Assembly (NCBI RefSeq): GCF_000515115.1
Contig: NZ_AZXF01000012.1
Location: forward strand, 142,697 to 206,696
Direction of reading: 5' to 3'
Length of the DNA stretch: 64,000 nt
Source: Nocardiopsis sp. CNT312
GTDB taxonomy: Bacteria > Actinomycetota > Actinomycetes > Streptosporangiales > Streptosporangiaceae
Part shown: positions 1-10,700 of the stretch, one piece after another
How positions within the stretch are numbered: the stretch's first letter is position 1
Layout: every line of letters starts with the position of its first letter
Made by a program: the position numbers and the translations under genes
The notes under the pieces: generated by a model
What the model was told of the DNA's origin: nothing
Seen by the model: only the letters and a program-made list of their open reading frames with translations
The model's database searches: none

Positions 1-1032
1 CCCGCCGTCGCCGAGGCGCTGCCACGGGTCCGCGCCAAGCTTGCCGACGAACCGGTGGAGGACCTGCGCGCCGACCTGGAGGACGGGTACGGTGCCCGCG
101 ACGACGGGGCCGAGGACGCCGACGCGGTCGCGGCGGCCGAGGCCTTCGCCGCCGACGTCGCGTCGGGGGCGGCCACCGCCTCCTTCGGCATCCGCGCGAA
201 GGGGATGGAGGCGGCCGGGCGCCGCCGCGGGGTCCGCAGCCTCACCCTCGTCCTGCGCACGCTCCTGGACCGGCTCGGGGCCCTGCCGGAGCAGTTCGTC
301 CTCACCCTGCCCAAGGTCACGTCGGTCGAGCAGGTCGAGGCGATGGTCTGGCTGTGCGGGCGCCTGGAACGGGGGTTCGGCCTCCCCGAGGGGCGGCTGC
401 ACTTCGAGGTGCAGGTCGAGACGCCCCAGTCGGTCCTGCTCCCGGACGGGACCGCCGCCGTGGCCCGCATGATCGGCGCGGGTGACGGCCGGGTGAGCGC
501 CCTGCACTACGGCACCTACGACTACAGTGCGGCGTGCGGCGTCACCGCCGCCCACCAGGGCCCGGCCCATCCTGTGGCCGACCACGCCAAGGCGGTCATG
601 CAGGTCGCCGCGGCGGGCCGCGGCGTGTTCCTCTCCGACGGCGGCAGCAACGTCCTGCCGGTGGGGGAGCGTGCCGAGGTCCACCGTGCGTGGCGGCTGC
701 ACGCCGGGCTGGTCCGGCGCTCGCTGGAGCGCGGCTACTACCAGGGCTGGGACGTGCACCCGCACCAGTTGCCCACCCGTTTCCTGGCCGTCTACGCCTT
801 CTACCGCGAGGCGTTCGCGCCGGCGGCGGCCCGGCTCCGGGACTACCTGGGGCCGGCGCGCGCGGGTTCGGCGGTGGTGGATGAGCCCGCCACCGCCCAG
901 GCCTTGGCCTCGACTCTGGTCAACGGGTGGCGCTGCGGGGCTCTGGACGAGGACGAGATCGCCGCCGCCGGTGTGGACCCCGCCCTCCTGCTGGGCCTGG
1001 CCACCCGTCGCGTGGGACAGGAGGAGGCGTGA
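1..1032 (+). CDS. DUF6986 / HpcH-HpaI aldolase-like protein, 5' end missing
   Basis: The reading frame is open from base 1, so the N-terminus lies outside the window and only the C-terminal ~343 residues are seen. Visible conserved blocks are [12 protein letters not shown] near the left edge, [30 protein letters not shown] (aldolase/citrate-lyase-type barrel with an acidic metal-ligand segment) and [13 protein letters not shown]. These match the actinobacterial DUF6986 family of aldolase/citrate-lyase-like proteins, which recurrently sits beside allantoinase. The exact substrate is not established; a role in ureide or glyoxylate metabolism is inferred from context. The stop overlaps the GTG of the allantoinase gene by four bases (GTGA), indicating translational coupling. 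Confidence 0.8.
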   Translation, partial: PAVAEALPRVRAKLADEPVEDLRADLEDGYGARDDGAEDADAVAAAEAFAADVASGAATASFGIRAKGMEAAGRRRGVRSLTLVLRTLLDRLGALPEQFVLTLPKVTSVEQVEAMVWLCGRLERGFGLPEGRLHFEVQVETPQSVLLPDGTAAVARMIGAGDGRVSALHYGTYDYSAACGVTAAHQGPAHPVADHAKAVMQVAAAGRGVFLSDGGSNVLPVGERAEVHRAWRLHAGLVRRSLERGYYQGWDVHPHQLPTRFLAVYAFYREAFAPAAARLRDYLGPARAGSAVVDEPATAQALASTLVNGWRCGALDEDEIAAAGVDPALLLGLATRRVGQEEA

Positions 1033-2393
1033 CCGCCCGCACACTGGTCGTCCGCGCCCCCCGCGCCGTCACCCCTGAGGGGGTGCGCCCGGCCACCGTG
1101 CTGGTGGGGGACGGGGTCATCATCGACGTGCTCGGCTCCGACGCCGCCGAGGAGGCCCGCCGCCGGTTCCCCGGGGCGCGGGAGGTCGTCCTCGCCGACG
1201 ACGAGGTGCTCCTACCGGGGCTGGTCGACTCCCACGTGCACGTCAACGAGCCCGGCCGCACCGAGTGGGAGGGGTTCGCCAGTGCCACCAGGGCCGCCGC
1301 GCTGGGGGGTGTGACCACGATCGTGGACATGCCGCTCAACAGTGTGCCGCCGACCACCACCGTGGAGGGGCTGGCGGCCAAGCGCGCCGCCGCCGAGGGC
1401 AGGGTGGCGGTGGATGTGGGCTTCTGGGGCGGTGCGGTCCCCGAGAACAGCGTTCCGGGGGCGACCGGGGTGCTGGAGGCCCTGCACGCCAGCGGGGTGT
1501 ACGGGTTCAAGGCCTTCCTGTCGCCGTCGGGGGTGGCGGAGTTCGGCCACCTGTCGCCCGAGCAGTTGCGCACCGCGGCCGAGGCCCTCGCCGGGTTCGG
1601 CGGGCGGCTCATCGTGCACGCCGAGGACCCCGCCGTGCTGGAGGCGGCCCCGGCCGCCGCCGGGCGCGACTACGCCGCCTTCCTCGCGTCGCGTCCCGAG
1701 GAGGCCGAGCACGAGGCGATCGCGCTGGTCGTCGAGACCGCGCGCCGCACGGGTGTGGCGGCGCACGTCCTGCACCTGTCCAGCGCCGGTGCGCTCCCGC
1801 TCATCGCCCGTGCCAGGGAGGAGGGGGTGCCGCTCACTGTGGAGACGTGCCCGCACTACCTGGTGCTGGAGGCCGAGGCGGTCCCCGCCGGGGACACCCG
1901 GTTCAAGTGCTGCCCGCCCATCCGGGGCAGCGCCAACCGGGATCTGCTGTGGCGGGCGCTGGCGGACGGGCTGATCGACTGCGTGGTCAGTGACCACTCG
2001 CCCAGCACACCGGACCTGAAGGACCTGGACACGGGCGACTTCGGGACCGCGTGGGGCGGGGTCTCCGGGCTCCAGGTGGGCTTTCCCGCGGTGTGGACCG
2101 AGGCCCGGCGCCGGGGGGTGCCGCTGGAGGACGTGGTCCGGTGGATGTCCTCGGGGCCGGCCCGGGTCGCCGGGGTGGTGGGCAAGGGCGCCCTCGCCCG
2201 GGGGTATGACGCCGACTTCGCGGTGGTGGCCCCGGAGGCCCGGGTACGGGTGGACGCGCGTGAACTGGCGCACCGGAACCCGGTCAGCGCCTACGACGGC
2301 CTGGAACTGTACGGGCGGGTGCGCCGTACCTTCCTGCGGGGCGAGGAGGTCGTCGCCGGGGCCGCGGCCGGGCGGTTGCTGGAGCGCGGCTGA
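1029..2393 (+). CDS. allB: allantoinase
   Basis: A cyclic amidohydrolase that opens the allantoin hydantoin ring to allantoate, in the cytoplasm. The product is 454 residues, normal for the family. The metal-site pattern is complete: DSHVHV (H69, H71), a lysine in GFKAF (K161, the usual carbamylated bridge), HAED (H198), HLSS (H249) and SDHSP (D322). TCPHY and CCPPIR, typical of allantoinases, are also present. The GTG start at 1029 is chosen because it overlaps the upstream stop and follows a GGAGGAGG ribosome site; upstream in-frame starts would run far into the preceding gene. It acts downstream of the urate operon at 4.3-6.1 kb, although the two are separately transcribed. Confidence 0.93.
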   Translation: MTARTLVVRAPRAVTPEGVRPATVLVGDGVIIDVLGSDAAEEARRRFPGAREVVLADDEVLLPGLVDSHVHVNEPGRTEWEGFASATRAAALGGVTTIVDMPLNSVPPTTTVEGLAAKRAAAEGRVAVDVGFWGGAVPENSVPGATGVLEALHASGVYGFKAFLSPSGVAEFGHLSPEQLRTAAEALAGFGGRLIVHAEDPAVLEAAPAAAGRDYAAFLASRPEEAEHEAIALVVETARRTGVAAHVLHLSSAGALPLIARAREEGVPLTVETCPHYLVLEAEAVPAGDTRFKCCPPIRGSANRDLLWRALADGLIDCVVSDHSPSTPDLKDLDTGDFGTAWGGVSGLQVGFPAVWTEARRRGVPLEDVVRWMSSGPARVAGVVGKGALARGYDADFAVVAPEARVRVDARELAHRNPVSAYDGLELYGRVRRTFLRGEEVVAGAAAGRLLERG

Positions 2394-2484
2394 GCGTGCG
2401 GGGGCGGTGCGCGGTCCGGGGGCCGCGCTTTCTACCGTGGAACCAGTGGGAGAATAGTCCCTTTCATTACTGTCTGGAGAAGCT

Positions 2485-3552
2485 TTGAGTGACTTGTTCC
2501 GCCCCGTCACGGTCGGCCGGTACGAACTGCCGAACCGCCTGTTCATGGCGCCGATGACCCGTTCGCGCGCCGACGAGCGCGGGCGCGTCGACGGTGTGGT
2601 CGCCGAGTACTACGCGCAGCGGGCCTCGGCCGGCCTGATCATCACCGAGGGCATCCAGCCCACCGTGCGCGGCCAGGGCTACATCCTCACGCCCGGACTG
2701 CACTCCGAGGAGCAGGTGGAGGCGTGGAGGGGCGTCACAGGCGCCGTGCACGACCGGGGCGGCCGCGTCTTCGCCCAGCTCATGCACTCGGGCCGGGTCG
2801 GCCACCCCTGCCTGTACGAAGACGGCGGGCTTCCCGTGGGCCCCTCAGCCATCGCCTCCGGCCAGTCCCTCTTCGACGGCTCGGGGATGGTGCCCCACCC
2901 GGTCCCGCGAGCGATGACCGCCGACGACATCCGCGAGGCGGTCGACGGCTTCGCCGCCGCGGCGCGCAACGCGGTCGCCGCCGGGTTCGACGGTGTCGAG
3001 GTGCACGGCGCCAACGGCTACCTCGTCCACCAGTTCCTGGCCGACGGCGCCAACCACCGCACCGACGCCTACGGCGGCAGCGCCTCCGCCCGGTCCCGCT
3101 TCGCGGTGGAGGCCGTCGACGCCGTGGCCGACGCGATCGGGGCCGACCGTACGGGCCTGCGCATCTCCCCGGGCAACACCTTCAACGGCATCACCGAGAG
3201 CGACACCGACGGACAGTACCTCACCCTGCTCTCGGCGCTGGCGCACCGCTCCGACCTGGCCTACCTGCACATCATGGAGACGGGCGCGCGCGAACTCACC
3301 GAGCGGCTGCGCAAGGAGTGGAAGGGCACCCTGGTCCTCAACACCGGCTCCAAGATGGACACGGCCCCCGCCGCGAAGGTCTTGGAGGAGGGGCTGGCCG
3401 ACGCGGTCGCGCTGGGCACGGCGTGGCTGGCCAACCCCGACCTGGACGCGCGGATCAGGGCGGGCGGGCCGTTCAACGAGCCGCACCGCGCCACCTTCTA
3501 CGGCGGCGACCACCGCGGGTACACGGACTACCCGACCCTGGCCGGAGCCTGA
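2485..3552 (+). CDS. Old Yellow Enzyme family NADH:flavin oxidoreductase
   Basis: FMN-dependent ene-reductase of the NemA / 12-oxophytodienoate reductase type, 355 residues, a single TIM barrel. MAPMTRSRA near the N-terminus, the substrate-binding pair in HGAN (H174, N177) followed by [21 protein letters not shown] and GLRISPGNTFNG are all diagnostic. The start is a TTG with GGAG six bases upstream; no ATG or GTG fits better. The gene stands alone, 92 bases after allB, and ends at a strong hairpin shared with vapC. The physiological substrate cannot be read from sequence; such enzymes reduce activated alkenes, quinones or nitro compounds. Confidence 0.9.
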   Translation: MSDLFRPVTVGRYELPNRLFMAPMTRSRADERGRVDGVVAEYYAQRASAGLIITEGIQPTVRGQGYILTPGLHSEEQVEAWRGVTGAVHDRGGRVFAQLMHSGRVGHPCLYEDGGLPVGPSAIASGQSLFDGSGMVPHPVPRAMTADDIREAVDGFAAAARNAVAAGFDGVEVHGANGYLVHQFLADGANHRTDAYGGSASARSRFAVEAVDAVADAIGADRTGLRISPGNTFNGITESDTDGQYLTLLSALAHRSDLAYLHIMETGARELTERLRKEWKGTLVLNTGSKMDTAPAAKVLEEGLADAVALGTAWLANPDLDARIRAGGPFNEPHRATFYGGDHRGYTDYPTLAGA

Positions 3553-3558
3553 GCCGCC

Positions 3559-3586
3559 GGCGGTCCCGGGACCACCCGGGACCGCC
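3559..3586. terminator. bidirectional terminator hairpin
   Basis: Perfect 12-bp stem GGCGGTCCCGGG / CCCGGGACCGCC with a 4-base loop, between the convergent stops of the ene-reductase (3552) and vapC (3590). No clear U-run on either side, as is common in high-GC actinomycetes. Confidence 0.75.
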
Positions 3587-3589
3587 GCC

Positions 3590-4000
3590 TCAGCCGGAGA
3601 CCCTATGGGTGCCCTGTCCTGTCAGCCGCGCGATCGTTTCGAAGTCCCCGTCGCAGTGGACCAGGGTGAGACCGCGCAGTTCCGCGCACGCCGCCACGAC
3701 CAGGTCAACGGGTCCCGCGCTGCGGTGCTCGCCTTGAGAGGTGAGAAGTTCCTGGATCTGCCATGCGCGCCTGTAGTCCCTGTCGTCCAGGTCGATGGGG
3801 AGAAGGAGTCTGTTGAACAGCGTGGCGAGTTCGGCGCGGTGCGGTTGTGATCGCGCACTGAACAGGAGTTCGAGTTCAGTGAGGGGGCACACCGCGACGA
3901 CCCCGTGAACCATGGCCTGGTTCCAATGCTCGTACTCCGCGGGTTTGGCGAGGATGCGTGCGAGGGCGCTGGTATCGGCGAGATAGGACGCCGGGGTCAC
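3590..4000 (-). CDS. vapC: VapC-type PIN-domain ribonuclease toxin
   Basis: 136-residue PIN-domain protein, the toxin half of a type II toxin-antitoxin pair that cleaves RNA. The acidic metal-binding set is visible: the Asp in YLADTSALARI at the N-terminus, an acidic residue in PLTELELLFSARS, Asp in AGPVDLVVAACAE and Asp in HCDGDFETIARL. The gene overlaps the end of vapB by four bases and is read leftward with it. The target RNA is unknown. It sits between metabolic genes on the chromosome, as many stand-alone vapBC pairs do. Confidence 0.9.
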   Translation of the reverse strand: MTPASYLADTSALARILAKPAEYEHWNQAMVHGVVAVCPLTELELLFSARSQPHRAELATLFNRLLLPIDLDDRDYRRAWQIQELLTSQGEHRSAGPVDLVVAACAELRGLTLVHCDGDFETIARLTGQGTHRVSG

Positions 4001-4212
4001 CGGCGGTAGTTCCTCTTGTCCATGAGTACGTCGAGCTCGATCGCGCCCTCGGCTGCGAGTTCCTGGATGCGTGCGAGGGCACGTGCCCTCTCAAGGCGTT
4101 CCGCCGTCTCCCGGAGTGCGGTGTTCACCGTGTCCTTCTTCGTCGTCGTTCCCAGGACTTCGGAAGCTCTGCTCAGGAACTCGTCGTCGATGTCGATCAG
4201 GACCTTGGTCAT
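3997..4212 (-). CDS. vapB: VapB-type antitoxin
   Basis: 71-residue antitoxin of the VapB (DUF2191) family. The N-terminal segment TKVLIDIDDEFLSRASEVLG looks like a ribbon-helix-helix DNA-binding module, and the basic C-terminus (MDKRNYRR) should dock on the PIN toxin. ATG at 4212 is preferred over the adjacent GTG at 4215 because GGAG lies six bases upstream of the ATG. vapB and vapC overlap and should be co-translated. The upstream DNA carries twin GTATATAC palindromes that fit an autoregulatory operator. Confidence 0.88.
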   Translation of the reverse strand: MTKVLIDIDDEFLSRASEVLGTTTKKDTVNTALRETAERLERARALARIQELAAEGAIELDVLMDKRNYRR

Positions 4213-4223
4213 CACGGACTCCT

Positions 4224-4252
4224 GTATATACAGAATGATATCTAGTATATAC
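4224..4252. promoter_or_regulatory. candidate VapBC operator
   Basis: Two identical 8-bp palindromes GTATATAC lie at 4224-4231 and 4245-4252, 21 bp centre to centre (two helical turns), immediately upstream of vapB. Their AT-rich sequence stands out sharply from the surroundings. VapBC complexes autorepress through spaced palindromes, so this is a natural operator/promoter site. Confidence 0.6.
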
Positions 4253-4258
4253 GCACGT

Positions 4259-4297
4259 GGGGCGGTGCGGTGTCCGGATCGGGAACCGCACCGCCCC
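4259..4297. terminator. terminator of the urate operon
   Basis: Perfect 12-bp stem GGGGCGGTGCGG / CCGCACCGCCCC with a 15-base loop, four bases beyond the urate oxidase stop in the leftward direction and just before the vapBC promoter. Confidence 0.7.
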
Positions 4298-4300
4298 GGA

Positions 4301-5197
4301 TCAGACGAAGCCGGGGACGGCCCGCCACGCCTGGCCGGGATCCGGGGCGTCGTCGCGTTCGACGGCGGCCTCGATCCTGCCGTAGGGCCGGTCGGCGGCG
4401 AAGAACACCTCGTTCGGGTTGTCCAGGCCGAACGGCTCCAGGTCCACCAGGATGTGGTGGTTGTTGGGCATGGAGAAGCGGATCTCCGCGATCTCGGGAC
4501 GGCGCTCCAAGACCGCCTCGCCCATGGCGTACAGCGTCTGCTGGAGGGCGAGGCTGTGGGTGTCGGCGAACGCCTCCAGACAGGCCGCGCGCACGGACGC
4601 GTAGAGCTCGTCGAAGGGCAGGCCGGTGCGGGTGTAGCGCCACCGCGCCGTGACGTCCGTGGCCAGGACGCGGTCGCCCGTCTCCGGGAGCGTCGTGTAC
4701 CTCGTCTTCGGATAGCCGCGGAACTCCGAACCGGTGGTCTTGAGCACCGTCAGCCCCTCGAAACCGGAGACCACCCACTCCCGGTCGCCGTCCTTGGTGA
4801 CGACGGTGGTCCGCGTCTCGCCGCCCCGGCGCGTGAAAGCGTGATCGTGCGGCCCCCCGGGGGTGGCGATGCGGTCCCACGAGTACTCGTGCACCTCCTG
4901 GCGCGCGCCGTGCACGTAGGGGTGCTCGTCGACGAAGTGCCGGGCCAGGCGCAGTGCGAAGTCCTCGACCGCCCCCACGCCGCCCCACTCGCGGGCCTTG
5001 GCGTAGACCGTGTTCTTCTGTGTGTCGGTGGGCAGGCAGGTGCTGTTGTCGCCGACCGTGTGGACCGCCTCCAGGTCGCCGCGCAGCTGCGAGGTGACAC
5101 TGACGTCCTTGATCCGGTGGACGGCGGTCGAGCGGTCCACGTGGACGAGGCGGACCTCCGCCTTGCCGTACTGGTTGTCTCCGAGTCTGATCCCCAT
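4301..5197 (-). CDS. urate oxidase (uricase)
   Basis: Oxidises urate to 5-hydroxyisourate without a cofactor, cytosolic. 298 residues, normal for the family, built as two T-fold halves. The catalytic Thr region PTDTQKNTVYAKA is intact, with the N-terminal LGDNQYGKAEVRLV and the central SEFRGYPKTRYTTLPETGDR, MPNNHHILVDLEPFG and NEVFFAADRPYG blocks typical of uricases. It is the last gene of a leftward uraD-uraH-uricase operon, 47 bases after uraH. Starts at ATG with the canonical MGIRLGDNQYGK. Confidence 0.95.
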   Translation of the reverse strand: MGIRLGDNQYGKAEVRLVHVDRSTAVHRIKDVSVTSQLRGDLEAVHTVGDNSTCLPTDTQKNTVYAKAREWGGVGAVEDFALRLARHFVDEHPYVHGARQEVHEYSWDRIATPGGPHDHAFTRRGGETRTTVVTKDGDREWVVSGFEGLTVLKTTGSEFRGYPKTRYTTLPETGDRVLATDVTARWRYTRTGLPFDELYASVRAACLEAFADTHSLALQQTLYAMGEAVLERRPEIAEIRFSMPNNHHILVDLEPFGLDNPNEVFFAADRPYGRIEAAVERDDAPDPGQAWRAVPGFV

Positions 5198-5244
5198 CGG
5201 GGCGTGCTCCGTTCCGGTGCGTACGCGGCTGGTGGTGCGCGGTT

Positions 5245-5583
5245 CTAGGAACCCCGGTAGGTGGAGTAGGAGAAGGGGCTCAGCAGGAGCGGCACGTGGT
5301 AGTGCTCCTCCGCCTCGGCCAGTTCGAACACCACCGCCACCTCGGGGTAGAGGCCCCGCTGACCGGTGGCGGCGAAGTAGGCCGCGGTGTCGAACACGAT
5401 CCGGTAGCGGCCCGTGGGCAGACGGTCGGGGCCCAGGTCGGCGACGCGGCCGTCGCCGTCGGTGCGCCCCTCGGCGACGCCTTCCCAGGGGGCGTCCCCG
5501 GCCGTCGACTCCAGGCGGACGGGTACGCCGCGCGCGGGCCGTCCCAAAGCGGTGTCGAGGATGTGCGTGGTCACGTGGCTCAT
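5245..5583 (-). CDS. uraH: 5-hydroxyisourate hydrolase
   Basis: 112-residue transthyretin-like hydrolase that opens 5-hydroxyisourate to OHCU, the step between uricase and UraD. The N-terminal signature VTTHILDTALGRPA and the C-terminal tetrapeptide YRGS, both required at the active site, are present, as is the HYHVPLLLSPFSYSTY core. Its ATG overlaps the stop of uraD (ATGA), so the two are translationally coupled. Confidence 0.95.
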   Translation of the reverse strand: MSHVTTHILDTALGRPARGVPVRLESTAGDAPWEGVAEGRTDGDGRVADLGPDRLPTGRYRIVFDTAAYFAATGQRGLYPEVAVVFELAEAEEHYHVPLLLSPFSYSTYRGS

Positions 5584-6125
5584 GTACCGTCCAGGAGTCT
5601 CTCGATGCGCAGGCCGGCGATCTTGCGCAGCTCGCCGCCGATCACGGAGAGCTCGGTGCCCTCGTCGTTCTCCAGCCGTGTGACGAGGTCGGAGAGGAGT
5701 TCGCGGGGCGAACGGCCGCTCGCGCAGACCAGGTAGATCCGCCCGAACCGCTCCTCGTACTCGCCCTGGGCGAAGGCGAAGATCCGCTGGACCCGCCGCG
5801 CGGCGTCACCGGGATCCGCGGTGAAGGCCGACTGCTCGCCCTTCGACCACGCGGCCTCGATGCCCTCACCGCGCGGCCGCTCCCCGATCCTGGGGTGCCG
5901 TGCGAGGGCGGCCGAGACCTCCCCGCCGGTGAGCGTTGCGGCCTGCCGGTCGGCCAGCTCCCGCAGGGAGTGCCGGTCGCGGTAGGGCGCCGCGGCGGCG
6001 ACCGCCGCCACCCAGCGCTCCACGTCCAGGCACCGCGCGAGCTCCGCGCGCAGACTCTCCGGGGGCAGGGCGTTGAGGCGGGCGAGGCCGGGGTCGGTCC
6101 GCGGTCTCGCGGCGGGCTCGGGCAT
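5580..6125 (-). CDS. uraD: OHCU decarboxylase
   Basis: 181-residue 2-oxo-4-hydroxy-4-carboxy-5-ureidoimidazoline decarboxylase, giving S-allantoin. The segments HPRIGERP and SKGEQSAF hold the catalytic His and the conserved Ser-Glu-Gln, and RFGRIYLVCASGRS is the usual family block. The ATG at 6125 follows GGATGGAGACC; a longer frame upstream has no ribosome site and is composed unlike a protein. First gene of the urate operon, transcribed away from the hyi remnant. Confidence 0.92.
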   Translation of the reverse strand: MPEPAARPRTDPGLARLNALPPESLRAELARCLDVERWVAAVAAAAPYRDRHSLRELADRQAATLTGGEVSAALARHPRIGERPRGEGIEAAWSKGEQSAFTADPGDAARRVQRIFAFAQGEYEERFGRIYLVCASGRSPRELLSDLVTRLENDEGTELSVIGGELRKIAGLRIERLLDGT

Positions 6126-6170
6126 GACTGGTCTCCATCCTCCGGATGGGTTGGATGATCCCACAGAGTG

Positions 6171-6246
6171 TTCCGCCGGAAAAGGGCGTGGCCGGCGGGG
6201 TCGCACCGAAGGCGCGCCGTTCGTGTGGAATGGGATTTCCGCTGAA
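6171..6246. promoter_or_regulatory. candidate operator between uraD and the hyi remnant
   Basis: Palindrome TTCCG-C-CGGAA at 6171-6181, and a related box TTTCCGCTGAACCGAAG beginning at 6236. Both are in the divergent intergenic stretch upstream of uraD. IclR-type purine-catabolism regulators often use TTCCG-containing inverted repeats; assignment here is a guess. Confidence 0.3.
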
Positions 6247-6282
6247 CCGAAGACCTGGTGGGGAGGGCGGACGGGCCGCACG

Positions 6283-6720
6283 CTGGACCACACGGTGAAC
6301 TGCCACCCGCTGTTCGCCGAGCTGCCCCCGGCCGAACAGGACCGTCTCGCCCTAGAGAACACCGTGGCCGCCCGTGTCCTGGCCGCCGTCGGCGGGACCG
6401 TCCTGGGGGAACCGCTGAGCGGCGTCGAGGGCTGTCCGCTGCGGACCGCAGCCGACGCCCTCGCCCTCCTCGCCGACCTCTACCACCTGGCCGTCAACGG
6501 CGACGGCGTCGCCGCCGTCGTGCGCGGCCACGCCGCTGAGTTCGGGCACGTCCAGATCGCCGACCCTCCGGGCCGAGGGGAGCCCGGGACCGGGGCGCTG
6601 CCACTGGAGCGACCCGTCGCCGACGGGCGGGCCCGCGGGTATCGGGGCCTGGTCTCGCTGGAATACCTGCAGACCGTTCCCACCCGGGAGAGCTTCGGGT
6701 GGCTGGACTCCCGGGAGTGA
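6283..6720 (+). pseudogene. hydroxypyruvate isomerase remnant (hyi)
   Basis: The frame reads as a shortened hydroxypyruvate isomerase. The N-terminal block HTVNCHPLFAELP is followed directly by PAEQDRLALEN, which in complete enzymes lies roughly 120 residues further on. After that come CPLRTAADALALL, ADLYHLAVNGDGVAAVVRGH and GHVQIADPPGRGEPGTG, with another block missing in between, and the C-terminal LVSLEY and FGWL are preserved. Only about 140 of ~260-270 residues remain, so most of the TIM barrel is absent. The frame is still open and the composition is still coding-like, suggesting in-frame internal deletions. GTG at 6295 could be a start. Full hyi genes accompany uricase and allantoinase genes in actinobacteria, to salvage glyoxylate. 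Confidence 0.7.
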
Positions 6721-6992
6721 GGAGCCGACACGGGCGCACGGAGCGCCCGGCAGACGAGTTCCCGCCGGCGGTACCGGCCCTGCCGCATCCACGGCTTACG
6801 TGTGATCCGCGTGGCTGACGGCGGGCTCGGGTGTTGGCCGCACCCAGGGTCCCGCCGGCGGAATCCTCTACAACCCCCCTAGCACTGAAGGGTTCGTCCT
6901 AAATGGTACAGACCCTTCCGGTGAGCACCGCCACCGAGGGGGGCGGAAGCAAGGCGGCCCCTCGGGCGTTGTCCCAGCATGTGGACGTCGGC

Positions 6993-7022
6993 TTAGGAGA
7001 TCCGAGGCCGTTCTGCTAGCGT
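6993..7022 (+). promoter_or_regulatory. candidate leuA promoter
   Basis: TAGCGT at 7017-7022 fits an actinomycete -10 box; TTAGGA at 6993-6998, 18 bases upstream, is a weak -35. Transcription would start around 7029-7033, at or just before the leader-peptide ATG, so the leader may be translated leaderless. Confidence 0.4.
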
Positions 7023-7032
7023 GAACCCCGTT

Positions 7033-8867
<1,835 letters not shown>

Positions 8868-8882
8868 CCGGAACCGGCCCGA

Positions 8883-8925
8883 CGCCGCGGCGCCTGTCCC
8901 CGCAGCGGGGACAGGCGCCGCGGCG
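8883..8925. terminator. bidirectional terminator after leuA
   Basis: Perfect 20-bp stem (8883-8902 with 8906-8925) and a 3-base loop, 15 bases past the leuA stop and four bases from the stop of the convergent CAP gene. One of the strongest hairpins in the window. Confidence 0.85.
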
Positions 8926-8928
8926 CGT

Positions 8929-9762
8929 TCACACCCAGCCGAAGAGCTGGGTCCAGGCGTAGCCGGACTCCCCGACGCCGAGGGCGACCAGGCCGCAGTT
9001 GAGGATGTTCCTGCGGTGCCCCTCGCTGTTCATCCAGGCCTCCACCACCTGCGCGGCGCTGGTCTGACCCTTGGCGACGTTCTCCGCGCCCCAGGAGTCG
9101 TAGCCGTGGCGGGAGGCCCGATCGCCGGGTCCCTCGCCCTCCGGGCTGTAGTGCGACATGTAGCCGCGCGCGTCCATGTCCTCACTGTGCTCCTGAGCGG
9201 CGGCCGTCAGGCGCGTGTCCACGCGCAGCGGGTCGCAGCCGACGGCAGCCCGTTCGGCGTTGGTGAGCTCCACGACCCGGTCGGTCAGGGCGCTCGTTCC
9301 GGTCCCCCCGCCGCCGCTCCCGCCGGACGACGAACCGCCACCGGAGCCCCCTCCCGAGCCGCCGGTGCCCTCCGCGCGCGCCGAGTCCGCCGACGGTTCC
9401 CCGTCCTCCTCCGGAGGAGAGGGGGAGACGGTGGCCTGGGCGCTCTGCCGTGCGGGCTCGGGCCGGGCGGTCGGTGCCGGATCGGCCTCTGAGGGCGCGG
9501 CGAAGAAGTCGTCGTCGAACTCCGCGTCGGGTACCGCGGCCTGTTCGGGAGGGGCTTCCCCGGAGCCCCCGGAGGGCAGGAGCCCGGTGGCGGCCGTCTG
9601 GATCAGGTCGAGTCTCTCCCCGGCCCCGGTGAAGAGCAGGGTGGCTGCCAGGGCCAGCCCGACCGGAACGGCGGTCAGCGCCGTCAGGAGCGGCAGGCGC
9701 GTGCGTCTGCCGCGCTGCCTGCGGGCATACGCTCTGCCCTTGCGTCGGCGGCCTCGGGCCAT
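8929..9762 (-). CDS. CAP/SCP domain protein with N-terminal membrane segment
   Basis: 277 residues. A very basic N-terminus (ARGRRRKGRAYARRQRGRR) leads to one hydrophobic segment at about residues 24-43, then a Ser/Gly/Pro/acidic linker with a GGSGGGSGGGSSSGGSGGGG stretch, and a C-terminal CAP domain from ~residue 150. CAP hallmarks are AAQEHSEDM, GAENVAKG and MNSEGHRRNIL, with NCGLVALGVG at the end. Likely anchored or exported to the cell surface; bacterial CAP functions are mostly unknown. ATG at 9762 is chosen for its GGAGGGAC site and the basic-then-hydrophobic start; the frame extends upstream but reads as non-coding. Confidence 0.85.
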   Translation of the reverse strand: MARGRRRKGRAYARRQRGRRTRLPLLTALTAVPVGLALAATLLFTGAGERLDLIQTAATGLLPSGGSGEAPPEQAAVPDAEFDDDFFAAPSEADPAPTARPEPARQSAQATVSPSPPEEDGEPSADSARAEGTGGSGGGSGGGSSSGGSGGGGTGTSALTDRVVELTNAERAAVGCDPLRVDTRLTAAAQEHSEDMDARGYMSHYSPEGEGPGDRASRHGYDSWGAENVAKGQTSAAQVVEAWMNSEGHRRNILNCGLVALGVGESGYAWTQLFGWV

Positions 9763-9968
9763 GTCGCTGTCCCTCCGTGCGGGTTCGGGCACATCGCGGC
9801 CGTGCGGGTACCGCGTGTGTCGGGAGCGTTCTCCCGGGACCGCCCTGGCTGATGGGGCCGGAGCAAATGTCCGAGAAAGGAAGACCAAATCGTAACAAAG
9901 AATACTGCGTTGTGGTTTGTGATGGGCGCGCGTGTGGCAGGTCCGAGCGATCCGCGACAATGGGGGCT

Positions 9969-10700
9969 GTGAGTCTCTACCGCGATGAGGGGGTCGTCCT
10001 GCGCACCCAGAAACTGGGCGAGGCGGACCGCATCATCACCCTCCTGACCCGGCGCACCGGCCTGGTGCGCGCCGTCGGCAAGGGGGTGCGCCGCACCAAG
10101 TCGCGGTTCGGCGCCCGCCTCGAACCGTGCACCCACGTGGACGCGCAGTTCTACACGGGCCGCACTCTGGACGTGATCACCCAGGCCGAGACGGTCCGCG
10201 CCTACGGCGAGGCGGTCGTGTCCGACTACGCCGGCTACACCGCGGCCACCGCCATGCTGGAGACGGCCGAGAAGATCGTCGCGGTGGAGAAGGACCCGGC
10301 ACTGCGCCAGTTCCTTCTGCTCATCGGCGCCCTGCGTGTCCTGGGGGAGGGGACGCACGACGCGCGGCTGGTCCTGGACGCCTACCTGCTCCGTTCACTG
10401 GCCGTGGCCGGATACGCGCCGGCGCTGAGCGGGTGCGCCCGATGCGGCAGTCGCGGCGAGCAGAGGGCGTTCGCGGTCCACGCCGGCGGTATGGTCTGCT
10501 CGGTATGCCGTCCCCACGGCGCCGTGCACCCGCACGCCGAGACGCTCCGACTGATGTCGGCCCTGCTCGAAGGCGACTGGCCGGCCGCGGACGCCAGTGA
10601 GGGAGGGCACCGCTCCGAGTGCAGCGGGCTGGTCGCGGCCTACCTGCAATGGCACCTGGAGAACGGTATCCGATCACTGCGCCACGTGGAGCGTTCTTGA
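9969..10700 (+). CDS. recO: DNA repair protein RecO
   Basis: RecF-pathway mediator that loads RecA and anneals single strands. 243 residues from the GTG at 9969, giving [20 protein letters not shown], the usual family start; an ATG three codons earlier is the alternative. N-terminal OB fold with [20 protein letters not shown] and [21 protein letters not shown]-terminal zinc motif CARCG ... CSVCRPHG. Its last bases overlap the TTG start of uppS, forming a four-gene run recO-uppS-SGNH-SGNH. Confidence 0.94.
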   Translation: MSLYRDEGVVLRTQKLGEADRIITLLTRRTGLVRAVGKGVRRTKSRFGARLEPCTHVDAQFYTGRTLDVITQAETVRAYGEAVVSDYAGYTAATAMLETAEKIVAVEKDPALRQFLLLIGALRVLGEGTHDARLVLDAYLLRSLAVAGYAPALSGCARCGSRGEQRAFAVHAGGMVCSVCRPHGAVHPHAETLRLMSALLEGDWPAADASEGGHRSECSGLVAAYLQWHLENGIRSLRHVERS

